DNA from: CAZSVI01 sp964610205
GTDB taxonomy: Bacteria > Bacillota > Clostridia > DSM-8532
Length of the DNA stretch: 36,181 nt
Reading direction: 5' to 3'
Assembly (NCBI GenBank): GCA_964610205.1
Contig: CAZSVI010000023.1
Coordinates: 1-36,181, forward strand
A program made the position numbers and the translations under genes. Below the pieces are notes generated by a model. The model ran no database searches, had not been told where the DNA came from, and worked only from the letters and a program-made list of their open reading frames with translations. This document shows, piece by piece, positions 8,659-15,927 of the stretch. The first letter of the stretch is position 1; each line of letters opens with the position of its first letter.

Positions 8659-8738
8659 TGTTGAGTCAATGGCAATTGGAAGATTCCGCCGTTAAAAGGC
8701 TTCTTCAAGTCTATCCTAAGATTAATGCTCTATTACTC

Positions 8739-8858
8739 CTAGCATTTGTCTACAATACCGCGTGTAGGAAAGCAACGGTCATAGAACAAGCACAAGAAAA
8801 TCAAGATGAAAAACAGAACTTCGCTATTGCCGCAGCCACCAAATAAGCCGTCTGCCAT
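8739..8858 (-). CDS. Cys/Gly-rich single-span microprotein B, 39 aa
   Basis: This is a short minus-strand gene: GGAGGG (plus-strand CCCTCC at 8866-8871) lies 7 nt before ATG 8858, and the stop is at 8739-8741. The product begins MADGLFGGCGNSEVLFFILI, continues FLCLFYDRC and ends in a basic tail. It has a glycine/cysteine-rich head, one hydrophobic span, and a Cys-containing tail. It is clearly paralogous to the next upstream microprotein (shared GLFG-x-C-x-NSE-x-LFFI-x-x-FLxLF). Similar tiny Gly/Cys-rich membrane proteins occur in spore-forming Firmicutes; a sporulation or membrane role here is inference. The plus-strand frame at 8658-8846 is taken as its shadow. Confidence 0.7.
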   Translation of the reverse strand: MADGLFGGCGNSEVLFFILIFLCLFYDRCFPTRGIVDKC

Positions 8859-8900
8859 AATTATTCCCTCCTTTGCAGTAAAATCATAAAATTCCTGCGT

Positions 8901-9008
8901 TTAGTCGCAGCAACCAAACCCAGTGTTGCAGAACAGGAGCAGGAATAGGATAATGAAGAACAGTATTTCACTATTGCACCCGAAGAGCCCTTTTGTACCA
9001 GTACACAT
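8901..9008 (-). CDS. Cys/Gly-rich single-span microprotein A, 35 aa
   Basis: ATG 9008 follows a good AGGAGGG site (plus-strand CCCTCCT at 9017-9023). The stop is at 8901-8903. The product starts MCTGTKGLFGCNSEILFFII, continues LFLLLFCN and ends TGFGCCD. One transmembrane helix is flanked by cysteines on both sides. It is 42 nt upstream of its paralogue on the same strand, so they are probably cotranscribed tandem duplicates. No known catalytic motif is seen. Confidence 0.7.
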   Translation of the reverse strand: MCTGTKGLFGCNSEILFFIILFLLLFCNTGFGCCD

Positions 9009-9148
9009 ATTATTAACCCTCCTGATAATTATTTCATTAACAGTTTATTCAGGTTAACGTAATGATGTTACAGGTTTTATCCCCGAAAGTTCTAAAATAT
9101 AACTTTTCCGCATACATTGAAGCAAAGTAAATTTTTGGGGGACAGAGT

Positions 9149-9610
9149 ATGCAGGAGAAAGCAGAAGGCCGTAGCGTAGCACCACAGGCCGGATATGGAA
9201 TTGCTGCAGCTTTGATTACCGCATTTGGGATAACAATTCCGCTTATGTTGGTTTTAGCGGCAGTTTTAACATTCACGGATTTTCCGGAAAGATACACAAC
9301 TATTGCCGTATTGCTTGCAACATTGACAGGGCTTTTAATAGCAGGCTTTAAGGCGGGAATATATAATGATAAAAACGGAATGCTCAAAGGAGGAGTAGCA
9401 GGCCTTGCGTACATGCTGATTCTTTATCTGGCAAGCAGTATTCTCTTTAGTGATTTTATGCTGAATCAGAATGCAATTATAATGGTTTTAACAGGCATTC
9501 TCGCCGGTGCTATTGGAGGAATTATTGGAACGAACAGGAAGAAAAAACCTGCGAAAAAGTTCGGAGGTTTTGGAAGGACGGTTGATCCGTTTAAAAAATA
9601 CAGGAAATAA
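9149..9610 (+). CDS. TIGR04086-type putative membrane protein, 153 aa
   Basis: The protein has four predicted membrane helices (about residues 15-40, 45-70, 80-105, 110-130), with glycine-rich turns GLLIAGFKAGIYNDKNG and GAIGGIIGTNRKKK and a basic tail. The pattern matches the TIGR04086 family (B. subtilis YrzE-like), whose function is not established. A GGGGGA site is 6 nt upstream of ATG 9149. The gene diverges from the two microprotein genes across a 140-bp gap containing CATACATT at 9111-9118, which resembles a sigma-E -10 element but lacks a convincing -35. Confidence 0.7.
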   Translation: MQEKAEGRSVAPQAGYGIAAALITAFGITIPLMLVLAAVLTFTDFPERYTTIAVLLATLTGLLIAGFKAGIYNDKNGMLKGGVAGLAYMLILYLASSILFSDFMLNQNAIIMVLTGILAGAIGGIIGTNRKKKPAKKFGGFGRTVDPFKKYRK

Positions 9611-9722
9611 ATGATGAACACGATCCCTTGCTCTGCCTGAAAATCTCCAGACTGAGTCGTTATGGTTCCGCCCGCTTCCAGGTAATCCGTCTGTTAAATA
9701 ATCTGGTTATGTAAAGGGCTTA

Positions 9723-9751
9723 TTGAAGAAAATCGCATTATATAATATAAT
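9723..9751 (+). promoter_or_regulatory. Sigma-A promoter of the corrinoid adenosyltransferase gene
   Basis: TTGAAG at 9723-9728, a 17-bp spacer, then TATAAT at 9746-9751. A cobalamin riboswitch is not visible in the leader. Confidence 0.6.
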
Positions 9752-9819
9752 GGTTATTGTTATGGAATTTATTTTATATAAGATTTCTGACAGTACAATA
9801 TGGAAGGAATATTTTCCGA

Positions 9820-10338
9820 ATGATTCATCTTTACATTGGGAATGGAAAGGGTAAAACTACCGCTGCCGCAGGTCTTGCCGTCAGAGCGCTTGGGCGGGGA
9901 TTAAAAGTGCTTTTTGCACAATTTTTAAAAAACAGGGATACGGGGGAAAAGCTTTTTCTGGAAAAGTTCCCTGATATGCTCTTCTTCAGGCCTGACCAGC
10001 GCCATCATGTTTTCCTGTGGAATATGACCGAGGAGCAGCTTAACGATACAAAGGAAGACATTCTAAAGGGATGGTTAAGCCTAAAAGGGGAGATATTCTC
10101 AAAGCATTGGGATGTTGTTATTCTGGATGAAATTCTTGATGTTATTCACAATGGTCTGATATTGGAATCTGAAGTTCTGGAGCTCATAATAAACACGCCG
10201 TCCGGTGTTGAGATTGTTTGTACAGGACGGGATGCCTCCGGTATATTTCGTGAAAAATCCGATTACATAACACATATGGAAGCGGTAAAACATCCATATT
10301 GCATAGGGATAGCCGCAAGACGCGGAATTGAATATTAA
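9820..10338 (+). CDS. cobO: Cob(I)yrinic acid a,c-diamide adenosyltransferase (CobO/CobA type), 172 aa
   Basis: This enzyme transfers the 5'-deoxyadenosyl group from ATP to Co(I) corrinoids (adenosylcobalamin synthesis or salvage). The CobA-family P-loop GNGKGKTT is at residues 7-14, VVILDEILDVIHNG is the Walker-B-like block, and the typical C-terminal AARRGIEY is present. The open frame extends upstream to 9757, but the family N-terminus begins MIHLYIGNGKGKTT at ATG 9820, with GGAAGGA upstream. Other cob genes are absent from the window, so salvage of an adenosyl group is as likely as de novo synthesis. Confidence 0.9.
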   Translation: MIHLYIGNGKGKTTAAAGLAVRALGRGLKVLFAQFLKNRDTGEKLFLEKFPDMLFFRPDQRHHVFLWNMTEEQLNDTKEDILKGWLSLKGEIFSKHWDVVILDEILDVIHNGLILESEVLELIINTPSGVEIVCTGRDASGIFREKSDYITHMEAVKHPYCIGIAARRGIEY

Positions 10339-10358
10339 CTTGATTTGGGAGTGGACAA

Positions 10359-11519
10359 ATGATAAAAAGGGTTAGGAAATTATTTGCGTTATTAATAATA
10401 GCGGGTTTATTGCTGATAATAGCTTGCAAGTTAAGCAGCGACAGGAATACTGAAATTACTCCAACTCCTTCAACTTCTCCGCCGGTAACCACGGCAATCG
10501 GGACTGGCATTCCCGTAACAAAGCCGGCAGAAACACAGCCGGCAGTTACATCAATACCCGAGCCTACAAACCCGCCGGTTGTTAAGGAGCCGGTTGACTA
10601 TACTACAATTAAGCCTGATGAATCCGGGGAAATTCCAATTGTTATGTTCCATAACTTTATAAAGGATTTGAATGATACCGGTGATGTTGAATGGACCACT
10701 TCCTTCAGTGCTTTTGAGGAACTGCTTGAAACCTTGTATGAAAAAGGTTACAGGCTTATCAGCATGCGGGATTTCATCGATCACAATATTACTGTGCCCG
10801 AGGGTAAAATCCCAATTGTATTTACATTTGATGATGGTTCTGAGGGTCAGTTTAATCTGATAGAGAAAAATGGAAAACTTGCTGTAAATCCGGAGTCTGC
10901 CGTAGGCGTCATGTTAAAATTTAATGAAAAACATTCGGATTTTGGGCTTAAAGGGATTTTTTACCTGAACATGGACAAGGAAGAAAAAACTTTTGAAGGT
11001 GCAGGAAGCCTGAAGGAAAGACTGGAGATTTTATTGGGCTGCGGCTTTGAAATTGGAAATCACTCCTGGGGACATTTTAAATTTGAAACTGCAAAGGATC
11101 GGCTGCAGATTTATGAAAAACTCGGGAAAAACGAAAAAAGACTGCAGCAAGTTATTCCGGATATGTCGTTTTATTCCCTGGCGCTGCCTTTTGGAAGCAA
11201 TGCGCCTGAGAATATGCGGGATGCTCTGGCAAAGGGGGATTACGAGGGAATATCCTATATCAATGAGACCATTATGGCTGTCGGTTATTTACCCAGCGTT
11301 CCATCCATACACATGGAATATGATTCCACTTATGTGCGCCGTATTCGCTCACAGGGGAAGGCAGAGATTAAATTTGATTTAACATACTGGCTTCCTCTTA
11401 TGACAAGGAGCAGAATGTATATAAGTGATGGAGATCCGGACACTGTGGTTGTTCCTAAGGAAAAGGAGAACAAAATTGATCCCCGGAGATTAAACGGTAA
11501 AACGGTAATCACATATTAA
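10359..11519 (+). CDS. Polysaccharide deacetylase-like (NodB domain) lipoprotein, 386 aa
   Basis: A lipoprotein signal ends in LLIIAC (Cys23), so the protein is probably anchored outside the membrane. A Thr/Pro-rich linker (residues about 30-75) follows. The NodB-type domain then has motif 1 FTFDDGS (Asp158, Asp159) and motif 2 NHSWGH (His235, His239). This is the metal-binding D-H-H set of carbohydrate esterase family 4. Motif 3 is around ALPFGSN. Substrate (peptidoglycan, chitin-like or xylan acetyl groups) cannot be told from sequence. It follows the adenosyltransferase gene by 20 nt and may share its promoter. Confidence 0.85.
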   Translation: MIKRVRKLFALLIIAGLLLIIACKLSSDRNTEITPTPSTSPPVTTAIGTGIPVTKPAETQPAVTSIPEPTNPPVVKEPVDYTTIKPDESGEIPIVMFHNFIKDLNDTGDVEWTTSFSAFEELLETLYEKGYRLISMRDFIDHNITVPEGKIPIVFTFDDGSEGQFNLIEKNGKLAVNPESAVGVMLKFNEKHSDFGLKGIFYLNMDKEEKTFEGAGSLKERLEILLGCGFEIGNHSWGHFKFETAKDRLQIYEKLGKNEKRLQQVIPDMSFYSLALPFGSNAPENMRDALAKGDYEGISYINETIMAVGYLPSVPSIHMEYDSTYVRRIRSQGKAEIKFDLTYWLPLMTRSRMYISDGDPDTVVVPKEKENKIDPRRLNGKTVITY

Positions 11520-11533
11520 TGTTTCCGTTATAT

Positions 11534-11562
11534 TTGCATTTCCATGTGAACTAAGGTATAAT
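11534..11562 (+). promoter_or_regulatory. Strong sigma-A promoter with a ~225-nt leader
   Basis: TTGCAT at 11534-11539, a 17-bp spacer and a perfect TATAAT at 11557-11562. Transcription would start near 11569. Confidence 0.65.
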
Positions 11563-11568
11563 ATGAAT

Positions 11569-11766
11569 ATCCATTATTTTATGAATTCTGGATAATCATT
11601 CTAGTGTTTTGTAACCCATGTTTTCAACGATTTATACAAAGGGTTTCAAATAACACTTCGCTTACCTTGTGGTCTGCATATCCTGGAAGCCGGGAAATTA
11701 TATGTTACAGGCCACCGGTACTATTATATTTATCCACGCAGGTATGTAACTGTGGGTTATTTTTTA
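11569..11766 (+). ncRNA. Candidate structured leader RNA or stand-alone small RNA of unknown class
   Basis: An arm at 11663-11720 folds as stacked helices: TACC/GGTA, GTGG/CCAC, GCATAT/ATATGT and CCTGG/CCGGG with an AAG loop. A long-range helix can form between 11611-11620 and 11751-11760. The 3' strand of that helix also belongs to a terminator-like hairpin (CCAC..CAG 11734-11741 with CTGTGG 11750-11755) followed by ATTTTTTA. AACCC at 11613-11617 has two alternative partners, GGGTT at 11641-11645 and at 11754-11758. It matches no riboswitch class I know. Confidence 0.45.
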
Positions 11767-11794
11767 TGTATAAATAGTTAAGAAAGGAGTATAT

Positions 11795-12118
11795 ATGATG
11801 AATGTAAAGACAGAGAAAACCGCAAAGAAACAATTAACAGACGCAGATGTAAAAAGAAAAGCCGTAAAACTTGTAGTGGCACATTTAAAGAAAAAAGCCA
11901 GCAGCGAGTTCATGGGTATCGATTATTTATATGAATGGGTGGAGGAGATGGAAGCCCTGCTTATGAAAGAAGAATTTGATATCCGTGAGTATCACAAAAT
12001 GCGTAAACAGTTCAATGATGTAATAGAAAGCACTCTGGACGAGGAAATGAGGAAAAAGCTAAGAGATTCCTGGTATAGCATGGGAAAGGCTCTTGAAAAA
12101 AAAGTAAAACCTTATTAA
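11795..12118 (+). CDS. Unrecognised helical charged protein, 107 aa
   Basis: I do not recognise this protein. It is Lys/Glu-rich, has no membrane span and no cysteines, and appears wholly alpha-helical. The first part (residues 15-35) is basic, with LTDADVKRKAVKLVVAHLKK. The middle has GIDYLYEWVEEMEALL and the end DSWYSMGKALEKKVKPY. An AAAGGAG site precedes ATG 11795. It forms a single-gene unit with its own strong promoter, a long structured leader and a strong terminator, which suggests independent regulation. A DNA/RNA-binding or chaperone-like role is possible but unsupported. Confidence 0.7.
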   Translation: MMNVKTEKTAKKQLTDADVKRKAVKLVVAHLKKKASSEFMGIDYLYEWVEEMEALLMKEEFDIREYHKMRKQFNDVIESTLDEEMRKKLRDSWYSMGKALEKKVKPY

Positions 12119-12150
12119 CAACTCCGGAGCAGCAACCGGAGTTGTTTTTT
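12119..12150 (+). terminator. Intrinsic terminator of the 107-aa gene
   Basis: A perfect 9-bp stem CAACTCCGG/CCGGAGTTG with an 8-nt loop is followed by TTTTTT. Confidence 0.92.
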
Positions 12151-12157
12151 ATTTTGC

Positions 12158-12325
12158 CCCGAAAAGGAAGTCAAGGCGGAAAAAAATTTGAAAGCAAAAA
12201 GACTGAAAACATATTATGAAAAATTTAACCCAAAGATTTCAATCCGCACAGTCATGACAAATTACAAGCGGGAGGAATGGCTTGTAAATATGCCCTTATG
12301 GGACATTGAGTCAGTTAATAAATAA
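12158..12325 (+). pseudogene. Possible coding remnant in the gap 12151-12474
   Basis: One frame reads through 55 codons without a convincing start and looks protein-like (YYEKFNPKISIRTVMTNYKR then EEWLVNMPLWDIESVNK), ending at a TAA. I do not recognise the family. It sits just outside the core block, at the edge of the mobile-element debris. The remainder of this gap, up to the terminator at 12475, shows nothing I can support. Confidence 0.25.
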
Positions 12326-12474
12326 ATTGCATCGGTGTAGTGGGCGCATTTAAAGCATGTGAAGAGGAAGGCCGGAAGCATTGTTAGCATTATGGGCTCT
12401 CAACAAAAAAATGGTTCTTTTATAATGTGTGTTTAAGTGATAGAGAATATGCAATGTATACTTATTAGGTAGAC

Positions 12475-12513
12475 AACCGCAAATCCAGTTTTATAGAGGA
12501 TTTGCGGTTTTTT
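12475..12513 (+). terminator. Strong orphan intrinsic terminator
   Basis: A 12-bp perfect stem AACCGCAAATCC/GGATTTGCGGTT with an 11-nt loop runs into a T-run. No intact gene lies directly upstream, so it is probably left over from a lost gene. Confidence 0.88.
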
Positions 12514-12638
12514 ATTTATATTAACTCGTGAAAACATGGTTTATGCAAATCCGGGTTTTCAAGGAATAGACAACATTCTTATCAGAAGAATTCAAAATAT
12601 TACAAAATCTATTATATTTATCAAACGCCCCTAAGACA

Positions 12639-12656
12639 CCTGCCTCTATAGGCGGG
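12639..12656 (+). repeat. Hairpin resembling an IS200/IS605-type right end
   Basis: CCTGCCT at 12639-12645 pairs with AGGCGGG at 12650-12656 around a CTAT loop and is followed by GGATAAGTCA. This layout resembles right ends of TnpB-carrying elements, but no tnpB is present. The assignment is weak. Confidence 0.2.
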
Positions 12657-12662
12657 GGATAA

Positions 12663-12842
12663 GTCATCAATTGGGTTGAAGCTGAAGCTGTGGGCAATGA
12701 TTTAGCAAATTACAGGATGTCGGAAGTTGAACCTGAAGAAATTGATTGGCTGTGGAAGCCATATATCCCGATGAACAAAATGACTATCATAGATGGAGAC
12801 CCTGGAGTCGGTAAAACATTCGTAACACTGGATATCTGTGCA
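12663..12842 (+). pseudogene. N-terminal fragment of an AAA_25/RepA-like ATPase
   Basis: The visible frame contains SEVEPEEIDWLWKPYIPMNK followed by MTIIDGDPGVGKTFVTLDI. This is the opening of mobile-element AAA_25 ATPases (VxWLWxPxIPxGKLTIxxGDPGxGKT), with Walker A GDPGVGKT intact. Immediately after LDICA the frame runs into unrelated sequence. The adjoining DNA is an Rhs gene read in another frame, so only the first about 55 residues remain and everything after Walker A is missing. The gene is dead. Confidence 0.6.
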
Positions 12843-14247
12843 AGAGTCCGGCAGCACCATCAACTATACCTATGATAATAACGGAAACCAGCTTACCATA
12901 ACCGACAGTACCGGAACAACAACCCGAACCTATGACGCATTGAACCGGGTAACATCCAAAACCACACCGAATATTGGAACAGTTTGCCATGAGTATGATA
13001 TAATAAGTGGGGTTGACCCTGGGGAGACGGCAGAGCAAACCACCGATCCGAAAGGGAATGTGACAACAGCGATCTATGACCGGGCAGGGAGGCTTTCGGT
13101 AGTTATTGACGGGAGTCTTGCTTCCAATCAAAGAACCGCCTATGAATACTATGACAACGGAAGCAGAGCCAGTGTCACCTATCCCACCGGAATAAAGGAA
13201 GAGTATACCTATTACCCGGATAATACCCTGTGGACATTGACAAATAAATATGCTAATGGAACAGTCATGGATGTATACACCTATACCTATGACAGTGCCA
13301 ATAACCAGATCAGTAAGCTTGAAGTGATAGACGGATTAGTCAAGGGAACCACATCCTATACCTATGATACGCTTAACCGGTTGTCAACGGTGACCGAGCC
13401 CAATGGAAGAGAAACCAGCTATACCTATGACATGGCCGGGAACAGGATAACGGAAACCATCACCACCTGCAGTGAAACGATCTGCAATACCTATTCCTAT
13501 AACGAGCAAAACCGGCTGGAGGATATAACCACAGAGATTAACGCTGCTATCTTTGAAGTAACGACTTACAGCTATGAGAACAACGGCAATCAGCTGCAAA
13601 CGGAGGTTACGGAATATATAGACGGTTTCGCTCAAACGACGGTAACAACGGTTACCAATACCTATGACAACCGAAATCAGCTTATCCAGACAACAACAAA
13701 CGAGGGTACAACGGTTATCAACGATTACAACGGAGAAGGCTTAAGGGTGTCCAAAACGGTAGACGGGCAGACAAATTATTACCTGTACGAATACGACAAA
13801 GTGGTGCTTGAAGTAAACAGCAACGGAACACAGAAGGCCAGAAACCTTTACGGCACAAACCTTTTGATGCGAACCGTGGACAGTGAAACCTATTACTATA
13901 TCTACAACGGACATGCGGATGTGACCGCTCTGATAGATACAAACGGGCTTATCGCAGCCACATACTACTATGACGCCTTTGGAAACATCCTGGAGCAGAC
14001 AGGCAATGTCGATAACAGTATCACCTATGCCGGATACCAGTATGATGATGAAACAGGATTGTACTACCTGAACGCCAGAATGTATGACCCGAAGATAGCA
14101 AGATTTTTGCAGGAGGACACCTACAGAGGAGATCCCAATGATTCGCTCTCATTAAATCTTTACACCTATTGTGCCAACAACCCGGTGTTGTGTTTTTTAC
14201 GAGGTATAAACGAAAACATTATTGTAAACAGCAACAAATCGGTATAG
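12838..14247 (+). pseudogene. Rhs/YD-repeat core fragment lacking both N-terminus and C-terminal tip
   Basis: 469 codons encode YD repeats (NYTYDNNGNQL, RTYDALNRVTSK, SYTYDTLNRLSTV, SYTYDMAGNRITET and others). The typical Rhs-core closing block is also present: YYYDAFGNILEQTG, TYAGYQYDDETGLYYLNARMY, DPKIARFLQEDT, LYTYCANNPV. In intact proteins NNPV is followed by x-x-DP-x-G and a variable toxin tip. Here it runs into CFLRGINE and stops. The 5' end is joined to an ATPase fragment at about 12840. No signal, no upstream half and no ribosome-binding site are present, so I read it as an orphan core from a polymorphic toxin or cell-wall-associated Rhs protein. Confidence 0.8.
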
Positions 14248-14250
14248 AAA

Positions 14251-14288
14251 GGCCATGTCCGAATAAAATCTTTTTACGTGGTCTTTTT
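14251..14288 (+). terminator. Possible terminator just past the Rhs fragment
   Basis: GGCCATGT at 14251-14258 pairs (with G-U pairs) with ACGTGGTC at 14276-14283, followed by TTTTT. Confidence 0.4.
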
Positions 14289-14514
14289 CACAACTAAGAA
14301 TTGTTTTCTTTAATGGGTACTTTTATGTGCGACAATAGGGAAAATGCTCTTGAAAAATTAGGGAGTTATACGCATATACTCAAAGGAACGTACACAAAGA
14401 TACTGAAATTAACTGGTGAAAAATGCAGCATCACAGTGAAGTGTTAGAATAACTATGAAATTTAAGGGTGTCAGAAATCAGTTACGCATTTATATGTAAA
14501 CTGCCCTAAAGCAT
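14289..14514. other. Gene-free stretch
   Basis: No open frame, repeat or RNA could be supported here. It continues the mobile-element debris that follows the Rhs fragment. Confidence 0.5.
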
Positions 14515-14550
14515 AAAGCCACAAGTACTATTGCGGTATTCGTGGCTTTT
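14515..14550 (+). terminator. Intrinsic terminator before the HAAS-RDD operon
   Basis: AAAGCCAC at 14515-14522 pairs with GTGGCTTT at 14542-14549. The T-run is short (four Ts). The gene it once served is not identifiable. Between it and the next promoter lies a C-rich direct repeat, CCCACAAAAACCCCCACAAAA (as two overlapping units) at about 14591-14611, resembling the flank of tyrosine-recombinase att sites. Confidence 0.55.
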
Positions 14551-14648
14551 GCTATGTTCAGGATAAGATAGTTTTTTATGATTGACAGTGCCCACAAAAA
14601 CCCCCACAAAATTACTGGTGACATCGCATGCTCATAAGTGTGCAACTA

Positions 14649-14677
14649 TTGCTTATTGAATAGTAGTTTGATATAAT
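14649..14677 (+). promoter_or_regulatory. Sigma-A promoter of the HAAS-RDD/padR/ABC operon
   Basis: TTGCTT at 14649-14654, a 17-bp spacer, then a perfect TATAAT at 14672-14677. It is overlapped by the direct repeats and palindrome listed next. Confidence 0.6.
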
Positions 14678-14712
14678 ACTAACTACTAATCTTTGAATAA
14701 TAGTTTGGTATA
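14656..14712. promoter_or_regulatory. Candidate PadR operator: 20-bp direct repeats plus palindrome
   Basis: TTGAATAGTAGTTTGATATA (14656-14675) recurs at 14693-14712 with 2 mismatches, 37 bp apart. Within it TAGTAGTT (14661-14668) and AACTACTA (14681-14688) form an 8-bp inverted repeat spanning the -10 box. Repeats over the promoter, together with a padR gene in the operon, suggest autoregulation. Confidence 0.5.
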
Positions 14713-14729
14713 TGCAGGGGGCTATGAAA

Positions 14730-15620
14730 ATGAATAAACAAGAGTTTTTAAGAGAAATAAAAAACGGACTGTGCCACGAGCTGACTGATGACGAAGTCAG
14801 CGAAATATTAGCGGATTACAATGATATTATTGATGAGAAAATCGCTGAAGGCAGCGATGGGCTAACCGCCGTTGCATTAGCTGGTTCACCCGCAAATATT
14901 ATCCGCACCATATTGATGGACAGTGTTAAGCAGACGGGGCAATTGGCAACGATACCAAAACGTTTGGGTGCGCATGTTGTGGATACCATTGTCACTACAC
15001 TCTTACTGTGCACTCTGTTCTTTAGCGCAATATTAATTCATACAAATGTTGCTGTCAGCCAAATGGATTCTATCATACCCTTGTCCGGTGTGGTACAGCG
15101 CACAGTCTATTATCAGGATGGAAATATCAAATATATAAAACTGTTTGTTGACGGTAATCTATTATTTAAAACAACAGAAAGAAGTTTTGAGTACACACTT
15201 GAAAAATTCGGATTGCACAAAGCAGATGTTGAGCAGATGGACTCCATTACATATGTACATCCGGAATGGATTCAATTGCATCTTGTTACCCGCTTTGCGC
15301 TGCTTCTATCCTTGATTGTTACTTTGGGAATAGGAAACATAATGAACGCTTTTGTTCTATGGATTTCGAAAGGCTTCACACTGGGGAAATGGTTGTTCCA
15401 TATCAAGGTTGTACGTACAGATGGTAAAGCATTAACACTCGGAAATATACTATTGCGTGATGTTGCAGTTAAAATTCTTTTCAACGCGGTGACTTTAGGA
15501 TGTCTGAATCTTGTATCGTTTATTAGGTCGGTCATCACACTCAAGCATAAAACCATACACGATCTTGCCGCTCAAACCAAAGTGATTGAAGTAGGGAGGC
15601 AGCCATGGATGCACAATTGA
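14730..15620 (+). CDS. HAAS/DUF1700 and RDD-domain membrane protein, 296 aa
   Basis: Residues 1-60 (MNKQEFLREIKNGLCHELTD, then EILADYNDIIDEKIAEG) form a HAAS/DUF1700-like alpha-helical domain. This domain is usually encoded next to PadR regulators. Residues about 75-290 are an RDD-type membrane domain with three hydrophobic segments (VVDTIVTTLLLCTLFFSAI, the LLSLIVTLGIGN region, and ILFNAVTLGCLNLV) and the RDD pattern GKWLFHIKVVRTDG. I chose ATG 14730 because AGGGGGC at 14716-14722 is properly spaced for it. The stop lies 16 nt inside padR, so the pair is translationally coupled. A membrane sensor or transporter partner of PadR is inference. Confidence 0.75.
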   Translation: MNKQEFLREIKNGLCHELTDDEVSEILADYNDIIDEKIAEGSDGLTAVALAGSPANIIRTILMDSVKQTGQLATIPKRLGAHVVDTIVTTLLLCTLFFSAILIHTNVAVSQMDSIIPLSGVVQRTVYYQDGNIKYIKLFVDGNLLFKTTERSFEYTLEKFGLHKADVEQMDSITYVHPEWIQLHLVTRFALLLSLIVTLGIGNIMNAFVLWISKGFTLGKWLFHIKVVRTDGKALTLGNILLRDVAVKILFNAVTLGCLNLVSFIRSVITLKHKTIHDLAAQTKVIEVGRQPWMHN

Positions 15621-15916
15621 AAAAAGGGATATTGGAAATGTGTGTCCTATACCAGCTCCGTGAGCAAGAAAAGTATGGTTATGAAATCATGAAGCAAATC
15701 ACAGTCGTTTTCCCGGATGTTTACGACGGATCCATTTATTCCATTTTGAGAAGACTAAACAGCGAAGGCTATACGGAAGCCTATATGAAGGACGTGCCGT
15801 CGGGGGGCCCGTCAAGAAAGTATTATCGTATCACTGATTCCGGGATATCATATTTAGATGAAACAATCATGGAGTGGCACAACCTGATGAAAAGGGTAAA
15901 GACGCTGGGCATATAA
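15605..15916 (+). CDS. PadR-family transcriptional regulator, 103 aa
   Basis: This is a winged-helix regulator of the short PadR subfamily. The signature is KKGILEMCVLYQLREQEKYG then YEIMKQI, and DGSIYSILRRLNSEGY is the recognition region, followed by SRKYYRITDSGISYL for the wing. The dimerising C-terminal helix is short, as in PadR-s2 proteins. The gene starts inside the preceding membrane-protein gene and is followed after 11 nt by the ABC binding lipoprotein. It probably controls the whole operon through the direct repeats at 14656-14712. The ligand is unknown. Confidence 0.88.
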   Translation: MDAQLKKGILEMCVLYQLREQEKYGYEIMKQITVVFPDVYDGSIYSILRRLNSEGYTEAYMKDVPSGGPSRKYYRITDSGISYLDETIMEWHNLMKRVKTLGI

Positions 15917-15927
15917 GGAGAAAAATT

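Noticed and set aside
8658..8846. Plus-strand 62-aa open frame after pgsA
   Set aside because: It lies antisense to the microprotein gene at 8739-8858, which has a far better ribosome-binding site and a paralogue next door.
9105..9120. Sigma-E promoter for the TIGR04086-type gene (CATACATT)
   Set aside because: The -10-like element is good, but no matching -35 element lies at the right distance.
9611..9819. Cobalamin riboswitch before the CobO-type gene
   Set aside because: The conserved B12-box and core motifs are not visible, and a plain sigma-A promoter lies close to the gene.
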